Below, piece by piece: positions 44,181-52,980 of a stretch of 64,000 bases of DNA. Where the stretch lies: NCBI RefSeq assembly GCF_024159265.1, contig NZ_JAMYWY010000001.1, positions 4,650,001 to 4,714,000 on the forward strand, given 5' to 3'. Positions within the stretch are counted from its first letter, which is position 1. Each line of letters opens with the position of its first letter. The translations under genes and the position numbers were made by a program. The notes beneath the pieces are model-generated. The model was not told where the DNA came from. It saw only the letters and a list, made by a program, of their open reading frames with translations, and did not search any database. The DNA comes from Paenibacillus sp. 1781tsa1. Lineage in GTDB: Bacteria; Bacillota; Bacilli; Paenibacillales; Paenibacillaceae.

Positions 44181-45053
44181 TCAATAGCTTACCCGGTCGG
44201 CACGCAGTGCCTTGAACTGCAACAGCGTCAAGAGCGCGAGCAACACCAGGAAGATCATGGAACCGGCAGAAGCCAGACCAAATGAATAGCTGCCAAAGGC
44301 GGTATGATAGATATATGTTGTCAAAATTTCAGTTGCGTAGTTCGGTCCTCCGTCCGTCATGGTGAAAATGAGGTCAAATGCCTTGAACGACTGAATGGTC
44401 GTATAGGCCACAACAATCGTTGCCGAAGGTGCCAGCAGTGGCCAGGTCACGGTACGGAATACCTGCCATTTGCTGCCGCCGTCCATGCGAGCCGCTTCAT
44501 ACAGTTCTGCCGGGATGCCTTGCAGACCTGCGATGAATACAATCATCATCTGTCCGGCATGTGCCCATACCTGTACCGCAGCAATGGAATAGATGGCGAT
44601 CTTGGGATCTCCAATCCAGTTACGAGCGATGCTGCTCATGCCCGCTTCATTCAGTCCATAGTTGATCAATCCAATGGATGGATCATACATGAACGCCCAG
44701 ATCAGTCCGACCGATACGGAGGACAGAATCGCAGGCAAGAAATACAATGCCCGAAGCACAATGCGTGTCTTGGTATTGCGTACCAGGAGCAGAGCCAGGA
44801 CAAGTGAGATAAAGGTTTGTGCTATAACTACCGTTAACATGAACTCCACGTTATTACCAAAGGCTTTGCGGAATACGATGCTGCTGAGACTGTCCTTGTA
44901 ATTATCCAGCCCTACAAATGCATACGACGGGGATACCCCGTCCCAATCCGTAAAGGAGTAGAACAGCCCCGTCAATGTAGGAAATACGAACAGTGCCACG
45001 TACAGCAGCAACCCGGGTAACAAAAACAGGGATAGCTGAAGACGGTTTTTCAT
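44181..45053 (-). CDS. Carbohydrate ABC transporter permease (MalF type)
   Basis: 290 aa with six membrane helices. It begins MKNRLQLSLFLLPGLLLYVA, has GLFYSFTDWDG early on, and the EAA loop is YEAARMDGGSKWQVFRTVTW. The ATG is 3 nt after the stop of the binding-protein gene, so translation is coupled. It pairs with the permease at 43221 to form the membrane channel. Confidence 0.92.
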   Translation of the reverse strand: MKNRLQLSLFLLPGLLLYVALFVFPTLTGLFYSFTDWDGVSPSYAFVGLDNYKDSLSSIVFRKAFGNNVEFMLTVVIAQTFISLVLALLLVRNTKTRIVLRALYFLPAILSSVSVGLIWAFMYDPSIGLINYGLNEAGMSSIARNWIGDPKIAIYSIAAVQVWAHAGQMMIVFIAGLQGIPAELYEAARMDGGSKWQVFRTVTWPLLAPSATIVVAYTTIQSFKAFDLIFTMTDGGPNYATEILTTYIYHTAFGSYSFGLASAGSMIFLVLLALLTLLQFKALRADRVSY

Positions 45054-45056
45054 CGT

Positions 45057-46331
45057 TTATTTCCCGATATGCTGATCAATGATCGCTTGTGCCTGCTGTG
45101 CTGCTTCTTCTGGAGAAGTGCCGCTCAGCACGGCCTGAATGGAGTTGGTTACGGCTTTTTGATTATCTCCATTCAGGATGGTGAACCGTGGCTGGAACAC
45201 GGTCTTTTTGCTCGCCCATTCTCCGGCTACCTGAAGCTCAGGCGTATCGTACTTCACATCATTCACCGTTACATTCTGTCCCGTCTGGTTGGCGTAGTCA
45301 CTTGCTACATCGGGATTGCTCAAAAATTCAAGGAACTTCTTCGCTTCTTCCGGATGTTTCGACTTGCTGTTCACCGCGAGCATGAATGTAGTGGTATGCA
45401 CCCCTTCATATTTCGCCTGATCGGCACTTACTGTAATTGGTGCAAGCAGTTTTTGCTCCAGATTCGGGTTTTGCTGTTTGTTCTGAGCGAGTTGATATGA
45501 TCCACTTGCCAGCATCGCTGCTTTTTCCTGAATGAATAATGCGCCTGCCGCAGGGTCTTTAGTACCCAGTGCATCCTGCTGGAAGTAACCTTTATCGTTC
45601 AGTTCCTTGATTTGAGTCAATGTTTTCACCCAGAACTCATCCGTCAGTTTCGCTTCGCCAGCTTCCACTTTGGTAAAAATGTCGTCACTTGGTGCATTGT
45701 TCATTACCATCGTATTCATGAATTGCCCTGGGCCAATGTCCGCTCCGGCAAAGGCAATCGGAATGATGCCATTGTCTTTCAGCTTCTGGCAGAGTGCCAG
45801 AAAGCCTTCCCAATCCGTTGGTGGCGTCAGTCCATATTTTTCAAACAGCTTCACATTGTAGATTGGATCGTTATATACGAGTTGATACGGGATCGCATAT
45901 TGCTTGCCATCGTGCTGTCCTGCTTCAATCAGTTTCGGATTGTAAGCCGAAAGGAACGATGATCCGCTCAGGTCCGTGAACAATCCCGCCTTGGTGAAGG
46001 CTTCGAATTGTGCACCCGGGAAGGAAGCAAATACATCTCCTACCGAACCGTCACTGATTTTGGATTGTACAGTGGACTGATATTGATCGGAGGGCAGCGT
46101 CTGCATCTCCACGTTGATGTTCGGGTTTGCTGTCTCAAATGCGTCGATGCTCTTGTTCAGTGCTTCCACATCTTCTCCGCGCCAATGCATGAAGCTGATC
46201 GTCACTTTGCCTGACCCTGAGGAGCCGTTCTCTCCAGATGCCGCGTTATCCCCGCCGCCGCAAGCTGACAGCAGGATGGACATCACCAGCATACTGACGA
46301 GCGGCAGGATTAATTTTTTATTTTTTTTCAT
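45057..46331 (-). CDS. Extracellular sugar-binding lipoprotein of an ABC importer
   Basis: 424 aa. The lipoprotein signal MKKNKKLILPLVSMLVMSIL has lipobox LSAC. The mature part has the SBP_bac_1 pattern: ITISFMHWRGEDVEAL, FETANPNINVEMQTLPSDQY, YAIPYQLVYNDPIYNVKLFE and a C-terminal PEEAAQQAQAIIDQHIG. AGGAGG lies about 9 nt before the ATG at 46331, which is preferred over upstream in-frame starts. The Trp/Arg/Glu near the start and the acidic character fit an oligosaccharide ligand that is not identified. Repeat copy 3 lies 45 bp upstream. Confidence 0.92.
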   Translation of the reverse strand: MKKNKKLILPLVSMLVMSILLSACGGGDNAASGENGSSGSGKVTISFMHWRGEDVEALNKSIDAFETANPNINVEMQTLPSDQYQSTVQSKISDGSVGDVFASFPGAQFEAFTKAGLFTDLSGSSFLSAYNPKLIEAGQHDGKQYAIPYQLVYNDPIYNVKLFEKYGLTPPTDWEGFLALCQKLKDNGIIPIAFAGADIGPGQFMNTMVMNNAPSDDIFTKVEAGEAKLTDEFWVKTLTQIKELNDKGYFQQDALGTKDPAAGALFIQEKAAMLASGSYQLAQNKQQNPNLEQKLLAPITVSADQAKYEGVHTTTFMLAVNSKSKHPEEAKKFLEFLSNPDVASDYANQTGQNVTVNDVKYDTPELQVAGEWASKKTVFQPRFTILNGDNQKAVTNSIQAVLSGTSPEEAAQQAQAIIDQHIGK

Positions 46332-46375
46332 GAAAGACGACCTCCTGAGGGTGATTAATGTATGTTGCACGAAAG

Positions 46376-46566
46376 TTTTTACACGGCACACTCCGAGTGC
46401 AGTACCATCTTCCGATCGCTGTTATCCCCGGATTTTTTGAATCATTTCTTTTAATGGTTAAAATTCGGGGAAAGCGTATGCTTCCGATGTAGCTTTCTTT
46501 CAGAAAGCTTTTAGGCGAGCGCTCCGCTTCTTCAGATCGGTTCTGCCCTCTCCGTTAAAGTGTAAA
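46376..46566 (-). repeat. Structured intergenic repeat, copy 3
   Basis: It begins TTTTTACAC and ends AGTGTAAA. The long stem is ATCCCCGGATTTTT with AAAATTCGGGG, including a G-T pair. The hairpin AGCTTTCTTTCAGAAAGCTTTTAG and GGCGAGCGCTCCGCTTC follow. It lies between the SsuD-like gene and the sugar-binding lipoprotein gene, 45 bp before the latter. Confidence 0.88.
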
Positions 46567-46601
46567 AAAAGGGGCACTTACTTAGATGGGTAGAAACTTA
46601 T

Positions 46602-47804
46602 TTAGTTGGTAGTAACTGAATGTTGCTTCTGTCTTGTTTTCCATTGCTCTCGAATGATCGGCATCACGGTACGTCCGAAGATTTCGGCCTCTTCCAGATG
46701 CGGGTAGCCGGATAGAATGAAGGTTGTAACGCCCAGATCTCCATATTCCATCAGACGTTCTGCGACTTGTTCGGCTGTACCTACAATGAGGATTGCACCG
46801 CCGGAACGCACAACGGACAAGCCTGTCCACAGGTTGGGACCTACGACAAACTGCTGCTTCTCGGACAGTTCCCGTAACTCGTTCTGTCTGCGTTGATTGG
46901 TTGCATCCGTCTCGGCAAAAGCGGCTTTCGCCTTCTCAATCGCTTCTGGTGGTACTTTGCTAATAATCTCCCAAGCTGCTGCCCATGCTTCTTCTTCGGT
47001 ATCCCGAATGAGAACCTGAGCACGCATGCCATAACGCAATTGGCGATCTTGTCCCGTTTCCTCTTTTACCTGCTGACGAATGACCTCAATCTCTTCGATC
47101 TGCTCCTGAATCCAGTCATGAGGCTCGCCCCACATGAGGAACGTATCTGCATGCTCAACGGCCACCTTCTTGGCAATCGGTGAACTTCCTCCCAGATAGA
47201 ATGGTGGATGTGGATTTTGTACCGTCTCCGGCATGCCTACCGGTCCTTTGAAGTTGTAATACTGGCCGTTGAATTCAGGATTGGGATCGCTGGGTTCGTC
47301 TGCGCTAGATTTGGAACCACTTCCGGCAAACTCCGTCAGATTCAGTCCCGTCGATTGGGTCCATGAACGCTTCATGACTTCCATATACTCACTCGCGCGA
47401 ACATACCGTTCATCATGCGCATGTGCGAGTGGATCGCCGAGTTCCTCCAGATCCCGAACGGAACTGCCTGTCACAACATTGATCATGGCGCGACCACCAG
47501 ATAGCTGATCCAGGGCCGCTCCCATGCGTGCAGCAAGTACGGGTGTAACCAAACCCGGGCGAATGGCTACAAGGGGACGCAATGTCTTCGTATGACTCAT
47601 CACAGCTGAGCCAACAACCCATGCGTCCAGACAGGCTCCCCCTGTCGGAATTAGTACAAATTCGAATCCTGCCTTCTCCGCCGTCTGTGCCACATCGATC
47701 AGATAATCCAGACTCGGCTCCCGCTCCGGGGCAACCCCCACATACTTACCATCCCCTGCTGTAGGCAAAAACCATCCAAACTTCATTTCTTCCTGTTCGC
47801 TCAC
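46602..47804 (-). CDS. FMNH2-dependent alkanesulfonate monooxygenase (SsuD-like LLM-class)
   Basis: About 400 aa. A bacterial luciferase-like TIM barrel with KFGWFLPTAGDGKYVGV, LDYLIDVAQTAEKAGFEFVL, RPGLVTPVLAARMGAALDQL and GRAMINVVTG, all close to SsuD. It would release sulfite from alkanesulfonates using reduced FMN from a separate reductase. No ssuABC or reductase gene lies beside it. The start is unsure: GTG 47804 (GGGA 9 nt upstream) is preferred, TTG 47813 or ATG 47786 are possible. It is divergent from the AraC gene. Confidence 0.88.
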   Translation of the reverse strand: MSEQEEMKFGWFLPTAGDGKYVGVAPEREPSLDYLIDVAQTAEKAGFEFVLIPTGGACLDAWVVGSAVMSHTKTLRPLVAIRPGLVTPVLAARMGAALDQLSGGRAMINVVTGSSVRDLEELGDPLAHAHDERYVRASEYMEVMKRSWTQSTGLNLTEFAGSGSKSSADEPSDPNPEFNGQYYNFKGPVGMPETVQNPHPPFYLGGSSPIAKKVAVEHADTFLMWGEPHDWIQEQIEEIEVIRQQVKEETGQDRQLRYGMRAQVLIRDTEEEAWAAAWEIISKVPPEAIEKAKAAFAETDATNQRRQNELRELSEKQQFVVGPNLWTGLSVVRSGGAILIVGTAEQVAERLMEYGDLGVTTFILSGYPHLEEAEIFGRTVMPIIREQWKTRQKQHSVTTN

Positions 47805-47849
47805 AAGGTTCAATCCCTTCTATGAATAAATAAAGTCTCATGTTAAAAA

Positions 47850-48045
47850 AGTTACCGTTACGCCTCCTTGACGTTCCGGGTACGAATCGTTCTTCCGATC
47901 ACTGTTATCCTTGATTTTTTTTTGATTCTCCTTTTTAAAGGTAAAAATTCAAGGATAGCTTATGCTTCCGATGTAGCTTTCTTTCAGAAAGCTTTCAGGC
48001 GACCGCTTCGCTTCTTCAGAATCGATTTCGTCCCCTCCACTACGT
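47850..48045 (-). repeat. Structured intergenic repeat, copy 4 (compensated stem)
   Basis: The most diverged copy. The long stem is TATCCTTGATTTTT with AAAAATTCAAGGATA: both arms differ from the other copies (CCCCGG to CCTTGA, CCGGGG to TCAAGG) so that pairing is kept. The AGCTTTCTTTCAGAAAGCTTTCAG hairpin and GCGACCGCTTCGCTTC follow. The ends are poorly conserved. It lies about 45 bp before the SsuD-like gene. Confidence 0.85.
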
Positions 48046-48385
48046 TGGCATCTCTTGAAACTTATTTTTAAAGTGCGCCTAATTTCTAATCATTTTATTC
48101 GTATGAAAGTTCCAAATGCCGATTAATTAACTTGGTTTAATAGGTATGGACATCATATCAATTGATTTGTCTGTGAGCAATGTCATTTCGCGGTAAGTTT
48201 ATTTTGTCATTTTGTGGTCTTTTCACAGATTTAGGTCTTCCCTATCTTGAATATATATAAAACCCACCTGTATAATAGGTTTAAATAAGAGTACAAAAAA
48301 TATGATTTTCCACTTTTGAACAACATCTACAAGCGAAACTTTTAGATCGTATCTACGATACTTATACATTAAAGAGGTGTTCCTG

Positions 48386-49264
48386 ATGACCGAGATTGAA
48401 CGCATGAAGGAGGACCACCACGAATTTTTGGATATTATATTCTTCACTCCATCTGAATTTGAGAAAGCCGGGGGAGCTTGGCCTATTCGCATTGGCCGTA
48501 ATATAGCCAAGACCAACTATCATATTGGCCCTCGCACCACACCTTATCACTATTTGTTATTTGTGCTGGAGGGGGAAGGTACATTCATACAGGATGGACA
48601 GCGTCATTCCCTTCGTGCCAGGGATGCATTCTGTCTGTTTCCCCATGTTACGCATGAGTACTGGACTGACCCGGAGCATACGTTGCAGAAAATATTTATT
48701 GCATTTGACGGTGCATATGCAGCCGAACTGTTGTCACGAATCGGACTTACACCCGACTCACCGTACCGTTCAGGTGTATTAACACCGGAGACTGCAAGTG
48801 CCATGCGCTCGTTCATGGAGGATGTTCGTAAACCACAGGATGGAGCGAGCGATCTGGGACGACTCACCCGGTTTCTAAGCCTCTTTGACCGGATAGCCCG
48901 TTCCCCTGCAACCAAAGGGTTGCAACCAGATTCTGCCACGTCTTGGCTTCAGAAAGGCAAGGAGTACATGGACATTCATTTTGCAGGCGGCATCTCCGTG
49001 GAAGGTGTGTCTGCTCATGCGGGTGTGGATCGGACTCATTTTACCAAACAGTTCCGCAAAGCCTATGGTCTGTCCCCCGTGCAATATATTCAGCAATTGA
49101 AAATGAATCAAGCCAAACGTCTGCTCGTGCAGACGCCGCTAAGTTTAACGGAAGTGGCTCATTCCGTGGGTTATCCCGACTTGTTCTCCTTCTCCAAAGC
49201 GTTCAAAAAGCAGGTCGGTCTGCCACCCAATCGTTATCGCACAGCGGAGAGCACGAAAGAGTGA
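48386..49264 (+). CDS. AraC-family transcription regulator
   Basis: 292 aa. An N-terminal cupin sensor domain (YHYLLFVLEGEGTFIQDGQR, FCLFPHVTHEYW) is followed by two helix-turn-helix motifs (about 195-290): ISVEGVSAHAGVDRTHFTKQ and LTEVAHSVGYPDLFSFSKAF, ending with the usual QVGLPPNRYR. GAGG lies 8 nt before the ATG at 48386. It is divergent from the SsuD-like gene; the target could be that gene or the sugar importer beyond, but the sequence does not decide. Confidence 0.92.
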   Translation: MTEIERMKEDHHEFLDIIFFTPSEFEKAGGAWPIRIGRNIAKTNYHIGPRTTPYHYLLFVLEGEGTFIQDGQRHSLRARDAFCLFPHVTHEYWTDPEHTLQKIFIAFDGAYAAELLSRIGLTPDSPYRSGVLTPETASAMRSFMEDVRKPQDGASDLGRLTRFLSLFDRIARSPATKGLQPDSATSWLQKGKEYMDIHFAGGISVEGVSAHAGVDRTHFTKQFRKAYGLSPVQYIQQLKMNQAKRLLVQTPLSLTEVAHSVGYPDLFSFSKAFKKQVGLPPNRYRTAESTKE

Positions 49265-49420
49265 GGGAGCGACCTTTCGCTCCCCAGCCTATAATTCAGC
49301 CTCGTGTACCACGCTTGTATGCGGTTGTGTACATTGTGCCCTTTATCAAATTACAGTGGATATTGAGTTTCACTCCTGTATATCGTAGTGCTGCAAAATC
49401 CATTGCTTAATCCACCACCA

Positions 49421-49456
49421 AAAAAGGCAAGCCCCATCTACCCGGGACTTGCCTTC
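49421..49456. terminator. Bidirectional terminator between the AraC gene and the polysaccharide cluster
   Basis: GGCAAG (49426-49431) pairs with CTTGCC (49448-49453), with an inner CCC/GGG stem, an A-run on the left and a T-rich right side. It separates two converging genes. Confidence 0.8.
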
Positions 49457-49519
49457 TTTCTATACTATAGCTTGATACACATATCATGCAGGAATCAGGA
49501 AATTTTCGTTGACGTAACG

Positions 49520-50443
49520 CTATTTCTGTTTCTCATCCTTGCGCGCAAGTGGAATACCGTTCTCCTTCGCATACCATGCTTCATAATGATGCACAGCCAC
49601 ACCTGCAAAAGAGGAATGGGAAGAGCCTAGATCAAACACCTTGGCCATTTCTTCATTCATGTTGCTAACGGGTTTACGGAAAAAGGTCAGGTGATCCCCT
49701 TCGTGTGTATCCGCGAGTTCTGCGCCAATCCAGACTTTCTTGCCGAGATCATCCGCTTCGTCCAGTTCTTCCTTGGACAGATCATACATCTGTTGCCCGC
49801 TATCCCGATAAGCCATAATCGCCACTGCATCGAAGTGGGAGATAACCCAGCGGCTGAATGTACCATCACCTTCAGCCGACTGACGGGCATCAAGCCAGAA
49901 TGGAATGGCAGCGCTCATGTACAATCCGGCGGCCTCTCCCGCTTTTGTCCAAGCCTTCATGTTGTCACTCCACTCCGCAATAACACTGCTCTCTTCGTCT
50001 TCCCAGCGTTTCAGCTGATACGGCTCCACATCGAGTTGAATACCTTGGAAACGTTCATTCTTGGCTGAAGCTGCATTGTATGCTCGTACTCGCTCGATAA
50101 AAGCAAGCCCTTCATCCCGCTTCTGCTCATAGGCCCAGTCTGCATGTCCATTCAGTCCATGCACTTCAATCTCAGCCTGCCGGGCAGCCGCAATGAATTT
50201 GCGGTATGTTGCGTCAGGCAACTCATCCTGAATTTGCAAAAAGATGGTATCCACACCCTGTTCTTTGGAGAAGGCAATAATCTCAGGTGTCTGTTCTGCA
50301 ATAATGGACGCGTCCCACAGCCAGGTCGCTTTGTGTTGCTCCGTGGAGAACCATTTGAACATCCAGGACAGAAGCAACAGGCACAACACCACAGCCAGAA
50401 TGGCCCATTTCGCCATCCCTACCAGCTTGCCCTGTTGCCTCAT
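49520..50443 (-). CDS. Membrane-anchored TIM-barrel protein, possible polysaccharide-processing glycosidase
   Basis: 307 aa. One N-terminal membrane helix (WAILAVVLCLLLLSWMF) is followed by an outside domain with barrel-like strands: TIFLQIQDEL, FQGIQLDVEPYQLKRWE (candidate acidic pair Asp-x-Glu), FDAVAIMAYRDSG and KKVWIGAELADT. This looks like a glycoside-hydrolase-like barrel; no exact family is recognised. It starts 9 nt after the dehydrogenase gene with GAGGAG upstream, so it is the last gene of the polysaccharide run. Confidence 0.65.
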   Translation of the reverse strand: MRQQGKLVGMAKWAILAVVLCLLLLSWMFKWFSTEQHKATWLWDASIIAEQTPEIIAFSKEQGVDTIFLQIQDELPDATYRKFIAAARQAEIEVHGLNGHADWAYEQKRDEGLAFIERVRAYNAASAKNERFQGIQLDVEPYQLKRWEDEESSVIAEWSDNMKAWTKAGEAAGLYMSAAIPFWLDARQSAEGDGTFSRWVISHFDAVAIMAYRDSGQQMYDLSKEELDEADDLGKKVWIGAELADTHEGDHLTFFRKPVSNMNEEMAKVFDLGSSHSSFAGVAVHHYEAWYAKENGIPLARKDEKQK

Positions 50444-50451
50444 ATATCTCC

Positions 50452-51819
50452 TCAGACGAGCAACGCTTCACTTGGTTCAAACACAGGATGCTGAACCGAG
50501 TGACCAATTTTGTAGATGTGCGGATGTGTGTACGAACGGAATGCATTACGTGTATCCAGAATCGGCACACCCATCTCGGCAATATCAAAGTAAGGCAAAT
50601 CGCTGTGGTTGGTGATCAACACGATGCAATCGTATTTCTTGAACTGTTCCAGATTGAATGCTTCGCTGTGTACCGTCTCCCCATGCTTGTCCTGGAAAGA
50701 ATCGGCATGTGGATCGTAGTAGCTTACGTTGGCTCCACTTTCCTTGAACAGTTCATATACTTCAAGTCCTGGTGATTCACGCAGATCGGCAATATTCGGT
50801 TTGTATGACATACCGAGCAGCAAGATATTCGATTTACGTACAGATTTCGCGTATTCGTTCAGAATCGTTGACGTTTTGTTCAACACGTAATATGGCATGT
50901 TGTCATTGGTCGATTGCGCCAGTTCAATGAATTTGCTATAGAAACGGAAACCTTTGGCTTTCCACGACAGGTACATCGGATCAAGCGGGATGCAGTGTCC
51001 ACCGATGCCTGGGCCTGGATAGAATGGCATGAAACCAAATGGTTTCGTCGCTGCCGCATCAATTACTTCCCAGATATCGATGCCCATACGGTCGCACATC
51101 ATTGCCATTTCATTCACAAAGGCAATGTTTACACTGCGGAATGTGTTCTCCAGCAGTTTGGACATTTCAGCCACTTTTGGCGAAGATACCGGTACTACGG
51201 TTTCTACATACTTACTATACAGTGCTGTTCCAAGTTTCAGGCAAGCTTCGGTTGTACCCCCGATGACTTTCGGTGTATTAAATGTCGTGAAACGTCCGTT
51301 GGACGGATCAACCCGTTCAGGCGAGAAGCAGAGGAAATAGTCTTTACCTGCTTCTTGTCCGATCTTGTCCAGTTGCTGCTGGATCAATTCTTCGGTTGTA
51401 CCTGGATAAGTGGTGCTCTCCAGTGTAATCAGCATACCTGGTTTCATATGCAGTTTGATCTGATCCACAACCGTCTCGATGTAAGACGTATCCGGGTCCT
51501 GATTCTCACTGAGCGGTGTCGGTACACAGATACTGAGTGCGTCAATGACGCGCAGCATGCTGTAATCTGTCGTTGGTTGGAACCGACCGCTTTGCATTAC
51601 TTTTTTCAACTCATCGGACGAAATATCGTGAATATAGGAATCCCCTTGATAGATACTCTCTACTTTGGACGCATCCAGATCAATTCCGATTACCGTGAAA
51701 CCTTGATTGACCATTTCCACGGCAAGTGGAAGTCCTACGTAACCGAGCCCGACAACGCCGAGTACAGCTTCTTTATTTTCAATCGCATTCAGTAATGTGT
51801 GGAATTGTTGATTCTCCAT
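50452..51819 (-). CDS. Nucleotide-sugar dehydrogenase (UDP-glucose/UDP-HexNAc 6-dehydrogenase family)
   Basis: 455 aa. N-terminal Rossmann motif GVVGLGYVGLPLAVEM, middle CFSPERVDPSN, active-site GPGIGGHCIPLDP with the catalytic Cys, and C-terminal ILLLGMSYKPNIADLRESPG. The family oxidises the 6-hydroxyl of a UDP-sugar to the uronic acid with NAD. The N-terminus and the SPERVDPSN motif fit the WbpA/WecC (UDP-N-acetylhexosamine) branch more than plain UDP-glucose. GGAGGGAATATC precedes the ATG. It lies between the response regulator and the TIM-barrel gene. Confidence 0.9.
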   Translation of the reverse strand: MENQQFHTLLNAIENKEAVLGVVGLGYVGLPLAVEMVNQGFTVIGIDLDASKVESIYQGDSYIHDISSDELKKVMQSGRFQPTTDYSMLRVIDALSICVPTPLSENQDPDTSYIETVVDQIKLHMKPGMLITLESTTYPGTTEELIQQQLDKIGQEAGKDYFLCFSPERVDPSNGRFTTFNTPKVIGGTTEACLKLGTALYSKYVETVVPVSSPKVAEMSKLLENTFRSVNIAFVNEMAMMCDRMGIDIWEVIDAAATKPFGFMPFYPGPGIGGHCIPLDPMYLSWKAKGFRFYSKFIELAQSTNDNMPYYVLNKTSTILNEYAKSVRKSNILLLGMSYKPNIADLRESPGLEVYELFKESGANVSYYDPHADSFQDKHGETVHSEAFNLEQFKKYDCIVLITNHSDLPYFDIAEMGVPILDTRNAFRSYTHPHIYKIGHSVQHPVFEPSEALLV

Positions 51820-51899
51820 GATATTCCCTCCGGGTAGTGTATTTGATGGTTCTTCAAATCCATGTAAATAGATGGTTGTCTTTTGCTCTTTTTTATCTT

Positions 51900-52703
51900 C
51901 TAATGCAGGCAGCGTCTGATTCGGGCATCCAGCTCTACAGGCGAGAACGGTTTGGTCATGTAATCATCAACTCCGCTGCGGAAACATTGACTAATCGTCT
52001 GCTCGACACGTTGTTCGGTCAACACGACAATTTTGGGTGGCTGCTCCATCTCCAGGTTCTGAATATGATGGATGAACGGCAGACCGTCGATACCATACAG
52101 ATTCAGCTCGGTGAGCACCAGGTCTGGTGTGACCTTCTCGATCAACTCCAGTGCAGCCAGTCCATCAACAGCTTCATAGGTTTCGTAGCCCTGCATCTTC
52201 AATCGCAACTGCAGGAATTCGCGTACCGTAGGATCGTTATCCACAATCAAAATGCGTTCCGGCTCGTCCGCTGTATTGTCCAACGTGTAGATATGAATCT
52301 CCGACGAATCTACGAGCTTCGAGGATTCAGCCATATGCTGAATGGTTGCTTTCGAAGGGCGCTCACCCTCTGCGAAACTGGCCAGTGTAATCTGTGGATC
52401 AGCACCAGGGACGGTCTCTTGCAACTCATGTTTGATCCGAAGTCCTTCATAATGAACTTCATCCAGTGACAAACCTGGCAGCAGGACGGCAATCGCCTGA
52501 GTGGCCCCATCCTTCCACACCTGGAAGGCAGTCCCGCTCGTCTGCTCCAGATGTGTCCTGACCTGCTGCTCAGGTTGAGAGTTTCCTGCACAATGGATGA
52601 ACATTAAGCCGCATGTTTCGGCACCCGTTTCCTTCAATCCCTGTTCTACACTTCGGTACACATTAACGGCAGCCTCACGCTGCAATGTCGCCGTATTTGG
52701 CAT
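51900..52703 (-). CDS. Atypical response regulator: degenerate GGDEF-like domain plus receiver with Asp-to-Glu
   Basis: 267 aa from ATG 52703 (AGGGTGG 8 nt upstream; GTG 52715 is also possible). The N-terminal 145 residues (ETCGLMFIHCAG, AVLLPGLSLDEVHYEGLRIK, DPQITLASFAEGE) resemble a GGDEF fold without GGDEF catalytic residues. The C-terminal receiver (about 148-267) has ILIVDNDPTVREFLQLRL, Thr in VVLTEQ and Lys in MTKPFSP. The phospho-acceptor site reads PDLVLTELNLYGIDG, where the usual Asp is Glu (about 199) and one of the acidic pair is Asn. It cannot be phosphorylated in the normal way. It is probably a constitutive regulator of the polysaccharide cluster. Confidence 0.82.
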   Translation of the reverse strand: MPNTATLQREAAVNVYRSVEQGLKETGAETCGLMFIHCAGNSQPEQQVRTHLEQTSGTAFQVWKDGATQAIAVLLPGLSLDEVHYEGLRIKHELQETVPGADPQITLASFAEGERPSKATIQHMAESSKLVDSSEIHIYTLDNTADEPERILIVDNDPTVREFLQLRLKMQGYETYEAVDGLAALELIEKVTPDLVLTELNLYGIDGLPFIHHIQNLEMEQPPKIVVLTEQRVEQTISQCFRSGVDDYMTKPFSPVELDARIRRCLH

Positions 52704-52755
52704 GTTCTTTTCCACCCTTCTCCTCGATTATCTATATAAGTTCAACTAATTGATA

Positions 52756-52943
52756 TTTACACTGACACTCCGATGACAGAACAGCCTTTCGATCACTGTT
52801 ATCCCCAGATTTTTTGATTCCTTTATACAAGGGGAAATCCGGGGATAAGCGTATGCTTTCGATGCAGTTTTCTTTCAGAAAGCTTTTAGGTGCACGCTTC
52901 GCTTCTTCAGGCTTTTTCTGCCCTCTCCGTTATCGTGTAAATG
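52756..52943 (-). repeat. Structured intergenic repeat, copy 5
   Basis: It begins TTTACACTGACACTCCGATG and ends TTATCGTGTAAATG, near-inverted ends. The long stem ATCCCCAGATTT/AAATCCGGGGAT has one A-C mismatch, as in copy 1. The hairpin TTTCTTTCAGAAAGCTTTTAG follows. It lies 41-53 bp before the response regulator gene. Confidence 0.88.
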
Positions 52944-52980
52944 TCTAGTTGGACATATAATTGCTTTGATTATTCTTTAC

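Noticed and set aside
50914..51795. Rightward frame of 293 codons opposite the nucleotide-sugar dehydrogenase
   Set aside because: Shadow of a highly conserved gene; no ribosome-binding site and atypical composition (many Cys, Trp, Arg).
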